Source of the DNA: Leptospiraceae bacterium UBA2033
GTDB taxonomy: Bacteria; Spirochaetota; Leptospiria; Leptospirales; Leptospiraceae
Assembly (NCBI GenBank): GCA_002333425.1
Contig: DDBL01000097.1
Location: 18,408-24,177 of the forward strand
Direction: 5' to 3'
DNA: 5,770 nt
Position 1 is the stretch's first letter. Every line of letters starts with the position of its first letter. A program made the translations under genes and the position numbers. This document shows, in pieces, positions 1-5,045 of the stretch. The notes below the pieces were generated by a model, which was given only the letters and a program-made list of their open reading frames with translations, did no database searches and was not told the DNA's origin.

Positions 1-336
1 GTGCGTTATGCGGGAGCGAGTGGAGATTTTAATCCTATTCACAACGACAAAGAATTTGCTCTTGCAAATGGTCTAGATGGAACGATTGCTCATGGTATGT
101 TTGTAATGGCTCTCATTGGTCGGGCTTGCACCAATTGGGCCGACCAAAAACAAATTAAATTTTTTGGTGTTAAGTTCAAATCTATGACTAAACTCGGTTC
201 TGTTCTTACTTGCAAAGGTACTGTGAAACGTAAAAAAGAAGAGAACGGCGAGAAGCTAATCACTGTTAGTGTCGAAGCTGTTGACCAAAACGGCGAAGTG
301 AAAGCCGGCGGCGATTTAATCGTTGCCTGTGTTTAA
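1..336 (+). CDS. MaoC-like (R)-specific hydratase, 5'-truncated by window edge
   Basis: This is the C-terminal 111 residues of a hot-dog-fold dehydratase of the MaoC / (R)-specific enoyl-CoA hydratase family. The first codon (GTG) is most likely an internal valine, because family members have roughly 20-40 more residues before this point. Near the visible N-terminus lies the catalytic signature ASGDFNPIH, with the expected active-site Asp9 and His14, followed by the family's conserved IAHGM at about residues 29-33. The rest (a GxxLTCKGTV strand and a KLITVSVEAVDQNGE strand) matches the hot-dog sheet. Family members hydrate trans-2-enoyl-CoA (or ACP) to (R)-3-hydroxyacyl thioesters in the cytoplasm; the actual substrate cannot be told from this fragment. 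It is followed after 10 bases by the ankyrin gene, in an apparent operon. Family is sure, substrate unknown. Confidence 0.9.
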   Translation: MRYAGASGDFNPIHNDKEFALANGLDGTIAHGMFVMALIGRACTNWADQKQIKFFGVKFKSMTKLGSVLTCKGTVKRKKEENGEKLITVSVEAVDQNGEVKAGGDLIVACV

Positions 337-339
337 GGA
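335..339 (+). promoter_or_regulatory. Shine-Dalgarno AAGGA deciding the ankyrin gene start
   Basis: AAGGA overlaps the TAA stop of the MaoC gene and lies 7 bases before GTG at 347. This spacing favours GTG 347 over the upstream in-frame TTG at 323, and implies translation coupled to the MaoC stop. Confidence 0.6.
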
Positions 340-346
340 TTTTGTT

Positions 347-892
347 GTGAACTTTCGGTTAATCCTGATTAGCCTGCTTTTTTGTTTTTCGTCTATGTTT
401 GCTCAAGCGAATGACGAATTCGTGGAGGCTGTAAAAGATTCCAATCTTGAGAAGGTGAAAATCCTCCTCAAGACGAAGGTCAACCTAAATGCCTCTGATT
501 CTAGAGAAATGACTCCTCTCCTTCTTGCTTCGGGTGACAACAATCTCGAAATGGTCAAACTTCTTGTAGAAGCAGGCGCGGACGTTAACCGCAAACATAA
601 AGAAACTGGTAAGACTCCGTTGATTTATGCGGCTGCCAATGGGCATCTGGATATTCTGAAGTATCTCCTTGATCGACCTGGAATTTTGGTAAATGCCAAG
701 GACAAAGAAGGAAAAACTGCTTTGATTCATGCTGTTTTTTACGCTCGTAAAGATGCGATCTCTATCTTATTGGATAACAAGGCGAATCCCAATGCTAGAA
801 CAAATGTCGATGAGTCTGCTCTTAGTTTTGCATTGAAAGGTGGTCGACCAGAAATCGTTTCCCTACTTAAACAGGCTGGTGCTAGAGAATAG
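347..892 (+). CDS. Exported ankyrin-repeat protein
   Basis: This encodes a 181-residue protein made almost wholly of ankyrin repeats behind a signal peptide. The GTG start at 347 is chosen because AAGGA sits 7 bases upstream and translation then begins directly with a signal sequence: hydrophobic residues about 4-18 and a signal peptidase I-like AQA at 19-21, with the mature protein starting near Asn22. An in-frame TTG at 323 would overlap the MaoC gene and put eight extra residues ahead of the signal. About five repeats follow, near 23-52, 54-85, 87-120, 121-154 and 155-181. The clearest hallmarks are TPLLLAS, LLVEAGADVN, TPLIYAAANGHLDILKYLL and TALIHA. The last repeat is a short cap. Ankyrin repeats bind other proteins; no catalytic domain is present. 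Export to the periplasm is inferred. Cys13 is a poor lipobox because Phe precedes it. Its place directly before ctaA could point to a role at the cell envelope, but no specific function is assigned. Confidence 0.88.
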   Translation: MNFRLILISLLFCFSSMFAQANDEFVEAVKDSNLEKVKILLKTKVNLNASDSREMTPLLLASGDNNLEMVKLLVEAGADVNRKHKETGKTPLIYAAANGHLDILKYLLDRPGILVNAKDKEGKTALIHAVFYARKDAISILLDNKANPNARTNVDESALSFALKGGRPEIVSLLKQAGARE

Positions 893-893
893 A

Positions 894-1826
894 ATGACTG
901 ACGTTTTTCGTAAATCTATTTCCACAATTTATCGCCTTGCCTTTCTTCTTTCTGTCTTGATTTTTATTAATATTTTGTTCGGTCCTTTGGTGCGCGCCAC
1001 TGACTCTGGACTTGCTTGTCCTGACTGGCCTTTGTGTTATGGAAAGGTTATTCCACCTCCCGAATTTAGGATATGGATGGAAGTTGGGCATCGCATTTAT
1101 TCTGGTCTTTTGGGTTTTGTTATCCTAGCCCTTTCCATTTTAATATTCAAAGACTCTGAACTTCGCAAACGTTTTGGCTTACTTGCCGTAACCTCACTTG
1201 TGGTATTAGTGAATCAAGTCATTCTTGGGAAACTCACTGTTACCCTCTTGTTAGATCCCGGTACGGTTAATATGCATTTGCTCAATGCAGTTTTACTCTT
1301 TACTTTGATTGTCAGTATTACGGCTAAGGCAAATTTTATCTTGAAAACCGAAACTTTAGAAACTAGTATTTTGCGATGGAGTGAAGTTTTTTCTTCTCGT
1401 AATCTTCTTATTACTCTTACTGTATTTTTAATTGCCTTCCAACTTTTTCTCGGTGGTCGAGTTAGTTCTAATTATGCGGGACTTGCGTGTCCGGACTGGC
1501 CTACTTGTCATGGAGCATGGCTTCCTAAGATGGACGGTTTGGTGCGAATCCAAATGGAACACCGTTTTATGGCTTACCTTATTTTAATTCTGGTTGTGAT
1601 TAACATGACAATTTCCATTTTTAAATCCTACGATAAGCGAACTCGTATGTTTCTCAGAATGGCTTTGTATACCGTTGGTGTTCAGATTATCCTTGGTGTG
1701 TGTAATGTTATCTTCCAACTTCCTATTCTTGTTACTGCTCTTCATACGGGAATGGGTGTTGCTCTTTTTATCGTCAACTACACTGTTCTCTATTATCGAC
1801 TTCTTCCTGAGGATAACTCCAAGTAG
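894..1826 (+). CDS. ctaA: Heme A synthase (CtaA/COX15 family)
   Basis: A 310-residue polytopic inner-membrane protein that oxidises the C8 methyl group of heme O to give heme A for aa3-type cytochrome c oxidase. The protein shows the family's internal duplication. Half one has RATDSGLACPDWPLC with Cys42 and Cys48, then ExxHR with Glu63 and His66, and His128 in NMHLL. Half two has RVSSNYAGLACPDWPTC with Cys199 and Cys205, then His223 in MEHRF and His284 in ALHTG. The four histidines fit the two heme-ligand pairs and the two cysteine pairs fit the extracytoplasmic loops of Bacillus-type CtaA. Several strongly hydrophobic segments are visible (for example about 14-30, 71-85, 96-112, 171-187, 226-242, 257-275). 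The ATG at 894 gives a family-like N-terminus and lies one base after the ankyrin stop. An in-frame GTG at 840 lies inside the ankyrin gene and is less likely. No good Shine-Dalgarno is seen, so coupled translation is probable. Length is normal. Confidence 0.95.
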   Translation: MTDVFRKSISTIYRLAFLLSVLIFINILFGPLVRATDSGLACPDWPLCYGKVIPPPEFRIWMEVGHRIYSGLLGFVILALSILIFKDSELRKRFGLLAVTSLVVLVNQVILGKLTVTLLLDPGTVNMHLLNAVLLFTLIVSITAKANFILKTETLETSILRWSEVFSSRNLLITLTVFLIAFQLFLGGRVSSNYAGLACPDWPTCHGAWLPKMDGLVRIQMEHRFMAYLILILVVINMTISIFKSYDKRTRMFLRMALYTVGVQIILGVCNVIFQLPILVTALHTGMGVALFIVNYTVLYYRLLPEDNSK

Positions 1827-1831
1827 CCTTT

Positions 1832-2698
1832 ATGCTAAAATACATTTCGATTTGGAATAAACTTATCAAACCACGGGTAACATCGCTTGTCCTCGTTACA
1901 TCTCTGCCTGGTTTGTATTTAGGTGGAGATGGTCATCCTGATTCTTTTTTGGTGGCTATGACTTTACTTGGGACTTTTTTTATGTCCTCTGCTTCTTTTG
2001 TTTTAAACCAATACATAGAAATCGATCGAGATGCTCGAATGGAACGCACAAAAAATCGCCCTTTGCCTAAGGGGGAAATTCGACCCGTCACTGCATTGTC
2101 AGTCGGACTTGGGATGATTGTTGTTTCCTTTGGGATTTTATATTTCTACGCGAATCTTCTCACCGCCTTATGTGCCTTATCCGGTCTTTTGCTTTATATT
2201 TTTCTCTACACCATTTACTTAAAACCTCGCACCGACCAGAATATCGTCATTGGCGGGATCTCTGGCTGTATCGGACCTTTGATTGGCTATGCGGCGGTTA
2301 CTAATAGTTTGCCTTTACCTGCTTGGATTTTATTTGCCATGATCTTTCTTTGGACTCCTGCGCATTTTTGGGCTTTGGCGATATTTCTAAAAGACGATTA
2401 CAATTCTGCAGAGTTTCCTATGATGCCTGTTGTGCGAGGTTTAAAGAAAACCGTTCAGGCAATTTTTATCTATACAATTCTTTATTCTATTTCGTGTATC
2501 GCATTTTATTACGTCTCTGGTAAAGTTGGAAATATTTATCTTTATTCCACCATTGCTCTGTGCATACTTATGATTTACCTCTCGGTCAAACTAATGCTCT
2601 CTGAATCTAAAAAATTCGCCCGCTTCTTTTTCTTCTTTAGCATCTTTCATTTGTATATTGTGAACTTTATCATCTTGCTTGATAGAAATACTCTTTAA
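1832..2698 (+). CDS. ctaB: Protoheme IX farnesyltransferase (heme O synthase)
   Basis: A 288-residue UbiA-superfamily prenyltransferase of the inner membrane. It adds a farnesyl group from farnesyl diphosphate to heme B, giving heme O, the substrate of the CtaA encoded just upstream. The first prenyl-diphosphate-binding motif is clear at about 59-78: Asn59, Glu63, Asp65, Asp67, then MERTKNRPLP. Glu at the first acidic position is common in CtaB/COX10. Other family hallmarks are YTIYLKPRT near 126-134, NIVIGGISGCIGPLIGYAA near 137-155, and FLWTPAHFWALA near 172-183 followed by Asp188/Asp189 and PMMPVVRG. The usual PPHFW reads PAHFW here, a mild change. Around eight or nine hydrophobic segments are present. 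ATG 1832 starts five bases after the ctaA stop. The only purine-rich run, GAGGA at 1809-1813, is too far upstream to be a normal site, so coupled translation is inferred. The stop codon abuts the inverted repeat at 2700-2813. Confidence 0.95.
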   Translation: MLKYISIWNKLIKPRVTSLVLVTSLPGLYLGGDGHPDSFLVAMTLLGTFFMSSASFVLNQYIEIDRDARMERTKNRPLPKGEIRPVTALSVGLGMIVVSFGILYFYANLLTALCALSGLLLYIFLYTIYLKPRTDQNIVIGGISGCIGPLIGYAAVTNSLPLPAWILFAMIFLWTPAHFWALAIFLKDDYNSAEFPMMPVVRGLKKTVQAIFIYTILYSISCIAFYYVSGKVGNIYLYSTIALCILMIYLSVKLMLSESKKFARFFFFFSIFHLYIVNFIILLDRNTL

Positions 2699-2699
2699 C

Positions 2700-2813
2700 A
2701 GATTACCACCGATGAACACCGAGAGCACCGATAACAGATTCGATAATTTTGACTTAACGACCTTTGGTCGTATTTTTCATCGTTCTTTTATCGGTGTTCA
2801 TCGGTGGTAATCT
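2700..2813. repeat. 23-bp perfect inverted repeat around a 68-base centre
   Basis: The left arm 2700-2722 and right arm 2791-2813 are exact reverse complements over 23 bases. Each arm contains the words ACCACCGATGAACACCGA or its complement. Just inside the left arm, CACCGATAA (2726-2734) also pairs with TTATCGGTG (2788-2796). If the nine bases 2723-2731 were absent, the arms would pair two bases further, which suggests a small duplication in the left arm. A nested hairpin sits in the centre. TTTAA occurs at 2694-2698 and again at 2814-2818, directly flanking the stretch 2699-2813, as a target-site duplication would; in AT-rich DNA this may be chance. No coding capacity is seen. It could be a non-autonomous mobile element, a dispersed intergenic repeat, or a large terminator for the ctaAB operon. 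Confidence 0.85.
2757..2777 (+). terminator. Nested hairpin with T-run, candidate intrinsic terminator
   Basis: ACGACC (2757-2762), a TTT loop and GGTCGT (2766-2771) form a perfect 6-bp stem. It is followed by A and then five T (2773-2777). This lies 59 bases past the ctaB stop in the centre of the larger inverted repeat. It fits a modest rho-independent terminator for the upstream operon. The larger 23-bp stem, followed by TTTTAATATTTTT, could do the same job. Confidence 0.45.
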
Positions 2814-2924
2814 TTTAATATTTTTCTTAATTGTACAGCATTGTATATCGCCAAGAATATTTTAATTTTATTTTGTAATGTTTTTTTTCATTGATTCCTT
2901 ATTAACTAAAATAAATATTTCCTA
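2814..2924 (+). other. AT-rich spacer before the GHKL ATPase gene
   Basis: This stretch is very AT-rich, with a run of eight T at 2881-2888, and should contain the promoter of the downstream gene. I cannot pick out convincing -35 and -10 boxes or a Shine-Dalgarno. TTGTA occurs twice ten bases apart (2831-2835 and 2841-2845), a weak hint of a binding site. No small ORF is convincing. Confidence 0.3.
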
Positions 2925-3614
2925 GTGGATTTAGAATCAGTTAAAACAGCAATCAAGAGTGGCTCTTCTATTGAGATTTCCTTACATTCCCTAAATGAGC
3001 CTACTCAAAAACTTATTTATTCAAGTGTCTTAGAACTTTTAAATTTTTATAATAAAGAAAATCTTTTCGCCGCAGTTTACACAGCTCTATTCGAATCTGC
3101 CATGAACGCCGTAAAAGCAAATGCCAAAAAAGCATTTTTCAAACAAAAAGAGCTAAACATCTACGACGAATTTGATTACAATAGCGGAACCAAACTATTC
3201 AAAAAACAAGTGACTAACAATCATTTGCCAACCTATTGTGAAATCGCAAAAGACCAAGGTCTATACATCAAAATCATCATGCACCACTCAAATGATGGAA
3301 TCAAAATTGAACTACTCAATAACAGCCAGCTTTTCCAAGAAGAAGAAAAACGAATTCGTGCAAAACTCGCTCTCGGGCAAAAATATGTAAGTATAGTAGA
3401 TTTTCATAAGGATAATTCAGATAATTCGGAGGGGGAAGGTTTAGGATTAGTGGTAAGTCTTCTGATGCTAAAAGAAGCAGGAATTCCCACTTCTGATTTT
3501 CGCATCGGGTGCAAAAGCGGTATTACCCGCACCCGAATCGAAATACCCTTTAACAGCAACTACATCACAGAAAGACAAAAATACAAACTAGAATTCGACA
3601 GACAAAGTTTTTAG
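2925..3614 (+). CDS. Stand-alone GHKL (histidine-kinase-like) ATP-binding protein
   Basis: A 229-residue soluble protein with the Bergerat ATP-binding fold of histidine kinases but no sensor, membrane segment or phospho-acceptor dimerisation domain. The N-box is at 57-66 (ESAMNAVKAN, with Glu57, Asn61 and Asn66). The region around Asp124-Gly125 takes the place of the first G-box in shortened form and is followed by IELLNN near 128-133. The second G-box is at 169-175 (EGEGLGL), followed by a helix and FRIG near 192-195. The arrangement of N-box, a long charged insert, NN, then SDNSEGEGLGL resembles proteins I recall from Leptospira and other spirochaetes, usually annotated as histidine kinase or ATP-binding protein. 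Without an H-box, true kinase activity is doubtful; it may be an anti-sigma-type or regulatory ATPase. GTG 2925 is the only start possible: an in-frame TAA lies at 2907-2909 and no other start codon lies between. No clear Shine-Dalgarno is seen. On the plus strand this gene appears richer in C than G, unlike the genes to its left. Its stop overlaps the stop of the convergent pirin gene. Confidence 0.85.
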   Translation: MDLESVKTAIKSGSSIEISLHSLNEPTQKLIYSSVLELLNFYNKENLFAAVYTALFESAMNAVKANAKKAFFKQKELNIYDEFDYNSGTKLFKKQVTNNHLPTYCEIAKDQGLYIKIIMHHSNDGIKIELLNNSQLFQEEEKRIRAKLALGQKYVSIVDFHKDNSDNSEGEGLGLVVSLLMLKEAGIPTSDFRIGCKSGITRTRIEIPFNSNYITERQKYKLEFDRQSF

Positions 3615-4771
3615 ACACTAGGTGGAGAATCTTCTTTTCCATCTGAATGTTTGGCAAATCGCCCTTTGCCCCTGCCATGAACAGGCTCAGAGTTGTCCCA
3701 CGACCATCCACCAAACTGAGTTCGTTGAAAGTCATTAAATGCATCTTGGATTTCTTCTCGTGAGTTCATCACAAAAGGACCATACTGCACAACTGGCTCT
3801 CCAATTGGACGCGCTTGGAGAAATAAAAGAAATCCATCCGCTTCTCCATTTTCTAAAAGAATGTCCTCATCAGAAACTAAGTTTGCACTATGATAAGGCA
3901 AAAGCTCAGTATCCGCAACTTTAAAAGAAGTTCCCTTGTAAAAATATAGATTTCTATTTACCCCTGGATTTGAAGCGGGTAATATCCATTTGGCTCCACT
4001 CTCCATTTTAATAATCCAAATGGCTACTGCATTTTTAGGATCTGCCGCCCATGAATCCGGTGGCGGAGAAGATGGTTGTAAACCACCTAATCTACCTGCA
4101 ATCACATCTACTTTGGTCAACTTTCCATTTTGATCTTTTGATTCATACTTAGGAATTGATTCTTTCCATAACATGGTGAAATGCGGTTTCACAAACTTAT
4201 TCGCACGTGGGAGATTTAGCCAAATCTGAAAAAGTTCCAGCTTATTGTCCTTATCCTCATGAACTAAAGGAAACATTTCTGCATGTTGGACTCCCGATCC
4301 TGCTGTCATCCACTGCACATCTCCACCGGAATATCTACCCACTGCACCCATAGAATCAGAATGATCCACAAATCCAGATTGAACAACCGTAACAGTTTCA
4401 AAACCTCTGTGCGGATGACTCGGAAAACCTGGGATCTTCTGACCATGGTACATTCTCCAACCATCTTTGATTTGAAAGTCTTGTCCAATATTGCGCCCAG
4501 CAAGAGAAGCAACAGGTCCCATAGAAGAGTTGCCTTTTGGGTAAAAATCTTCATGATGCACACAAAATAAAAATGGATCTGCAGTCTCCCACTGAAAACC
4601 CATTCGGCTAATACTTTTCACAATTTGTTTACTCATTGCACTGCTCTCCTTATTATTATCAAATTTAGTTTCTTCTTTTGGAATCTTACATAGTTTTAAA
4701 ATGAATGACGAACCAATTACAGAAATCATTCCAAAGAAAAATTTCTTAATAACTTGCTTTCTAGATTCCAT
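3611..4771 (-). CDS. Pirin-family cupin protein with optional N-terminal leader
   Basis: The long form has 386 residues. The pirin domain begins near residue 46 (MSKQIVKSIS). Its N-terminal cupin carries the iron-binding residues His119, His121 (HPHRGFETV) and His163, Glu165 (GSGVQHAEM), the positions of the four metal ligands in human pirin. The C-terminal pirin domain ends with GEPVVQYGPFVMNSREEIQ near 324-342, followed by a polar tail. Pirins are Fe-containing cupins; some bacterial members act as quercetin dioxygenases or bind metabolic enzymes, so the exact role here is unknown. Two starts are supported. ATG 4769-4771 has AGAAGG 8 bases upstream and adds a 45-residue leader: SRKQVIKK, then a hydrophobic stretch (11-27) and Cys28, like a weak Tat or anchor signal. 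ATG 4634-4636 has AAGGAG 9 bases upstream and gives a usual-looking 341-residue cytoplasmic pirin. The gene follows the small CDGSH-like ORF by 33 bases and overlaps the convergent ATPase gene by 4 bases. Confidence 0.93.
   Translation of the reverse strand: MESRKQVIKKFFFGMISVIGSSFILKLCKIPKEETKFDNNKESSAMSKQIVKSISRMGFQWETADPFLFCVHHEDFYPKGNSSMGPVASLAGRNIGQDFQIKDGWRMYHGQKIPGFPSHPHRGFETVTVVQSGFVDHSDSMGAVGRYSGGDVQWMTAGSGVQHAEMFPLVHEDKDNKLELFQIWLNLPRANKFVKPHFTMLWKESIPKYESKDQNGKLTKVDVIAGRLGGLQPSSPPPDSWAADPKNAVAIWIIKMESGAKWILPASNPGVNRNLYFYKGTSFKVADTELLPYHSANLVSDEDILLENGEADGFLLFLQARPIGEPVVQYGPFVMNSREEIQDAFNDFQRTQFGGWSWDNSEPVHGRGKGRFAKHSDGKEDSPPSV
4646..4651 (-). promoter_or_regulatory. Shine-Dalgarno for internal pirin start
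   Basis: On the minus strand this reads AAGGAG, 9 bases before the ATG at 4636-4634. It lies inside the leader-coding part of the long reading frame. It supports synthesis of a 341-residue leaderless pirin beginning MSKQIVKS. Confidence 0.6.
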
Positions 4772-4779
4772 TCCTATAA

Positions 4780-4785
4780 CCTTCT
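4780..4785 (-). promoter_or_regulatory. Shine-Dalgarno for long pirin start
   Basis: On the minus strand this reads AGAAGG, 8 bases before the ATG at 4771-4769. It supports translation of the leader-bearing 386-residue form. It lies in the 33-base gap after the small upstream ORF. Confidence 0.6.
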
Positions 4786-4804
4786 TTCAAAAGTATAACA
4801 TCCA

Positions 4805-4936
4805 TTAGCCTTTGAATTCTTTTTTTACATGCGAGCCATCACAAAATGGTTTATTTTCAGAATGAATACAAACTTTTGGTTTCCAAACTACCGTGATTTC
4901 TTCGTTGGAATATTTTTTAGTAATATCTTTATCCAT
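4805..4936 (-). CDS. Mini iron-sulfur ORF: Fer4_19 start fused to CDGSH end
   Basis: A short ORF of 43 or 44 codons, with tandem ATG codons at 4939-4937 and 4936-4934. GAGG at 4945-4942 is 2 bases from the first and 5 from the second, so the second is preferred. Numbering from the first Met, residues 4-27 (KDITKKYSNEEITVVWKP, then KVCIHS) match the N-terminus of Fer4_19 / YjdI-type divergent 4Fe-4S domains. Residues 28-44 (ENKPFCDGSHVKKEFKG) match the end of CDGSH iron-sulfur domains. The expected middle, about 40 or more residues of Fer4_19 with its other cysteines plus the CDGSH beginning, is absent. Against the CDGSH pattern C-x-C-x2-S-x3-P-x-C-D-G-S-H, Cys24, Ser27, Pro31, Cys33 and His37 are correctly spaced, but the first Cys is Lys22. 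This may be a decayed gene left by an in-frame deletion, or a functional minimal protein. It precedes the pirin gene by 33 bases and is probably cotranscribed with it. Confidence 0.65.
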   Translation of the reverse strand: MDKDITKKYSNEEITVVWKPKVCIHSENKPFCDGSHVKKEFKG

Positions 4937-4941
4937 CATAG

Positions 4942-4945
4942 CCTC
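4942..4945 (-). promoter_or_regulatory. Weak Shine-Dalgarno GAGG of the mini iron-sulfur ORF
   Basis: GAGG on the minus strand lies 5 bases before the second of two tandem ATG codons, which therefore is the better start. The reading frame stays open upstream to a TGA at 4990-4988 but has no ATG or GTG there, only a TTG at 4960-4958. Confidence 0.4.
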
Positions 4946-4971
4946 GCAATATTGATTCAAGTATTTCGAAT

Positions 4972-4999
4972 AATCTAAAATAGCTGCTCAATTTGTCAT
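4972..4999 (-). promoter_or_regulatory. Candidate sigma70-type promoter for mini-ORF and pirin
   Basis: On the minus strand, ATGACA (4999-4994, five of six to TTGACA) is followed after 16 bases by TAGATT (4977-4972, four of six to TATAAT). It would start transcription about 25-30 bases before the mini iron-sulfur ORF. The -35 box touches the base of the adjacent hairpin. Matches of this quality arise by chance in AT-rich DNA, so support is modest. Confidence 0.3.
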
Positions 5000-5039
5000 T
5001 CTAAAAATTCCAACCGACATAGGTTGGAATTTTTAGAAT
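4998..5039 (-). terminator. 18-bp perfect hairpin terminator after creD
   Basis: ATTCTAAAAATTCCAACC (4998-5015) and its exact reverse complement (5022-5039) flank a six-base loop. On either strand the stem has an A-run before and a TTTTT run after the GC-richer core, the layout of a bidirectional rho-independent terminator. It begins 6 bases after the stop of the CreD gene, which it most likely terminates, and insulates the mini-ORF and pirin genes from it. Confidence 0.8.
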
Positions 5040-5045
5040 AAACAC

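Noticed and set aside
323..346. TTG start at 323 for the ankyrin protein
   Set aside because: It overlaps the MaoC gene; GTG 347 has AAGGA at 7 bases and starts directly with the signal peptide.
403..730. Minus-strand frames opposite the ankyrin gene
   Set aside because: They are complements of the ankyrin repeats with no independent coding evidence.
840..893. GTG start at 840 extending heme A synthase by 18 residues
   Set aside because: It would overlap the ankyrin coding region by 53 bases and adds a stretch unlike CtaA N-termini; ATG 894 fits the family and operon spacing.
2831..2845. TTGTA repeated at 10-base spacing as an operator
   Set aside because: The repeats are five bases long in AT-rich DNA and could easily be chance.
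2838..2866. dif-like recombination site around ATTGTATATCGCC in the AT-rich spacer
   Set aside because: Only a short TGTATAT core resembles known dif sites and the two recombinase-binding arms are not recognisable; the skew change alone does not justify a call.
3739..3924. Plus-strand 61-codon frame within pirin
   Set aside because: It lies opposite the conserved C-terminal pirin domain and shows no protein-family signature.
4283..4570. Reading frames on both strands (plus 4283-4570, minus 4306-4563) inside the pirin gene
   Set aside because: They are out-of-frame shadows of the conserved pirin domain with no recognisable motifs or Shine-Dalgarno.
4687..4690. Lipoprotein signal at Cys28 of the long pirin form
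   Set aside because: The residues before the Cys (LKL) include a lysine at -2 and a leucine at -1, a poor lipobox even by spirochaete standards.
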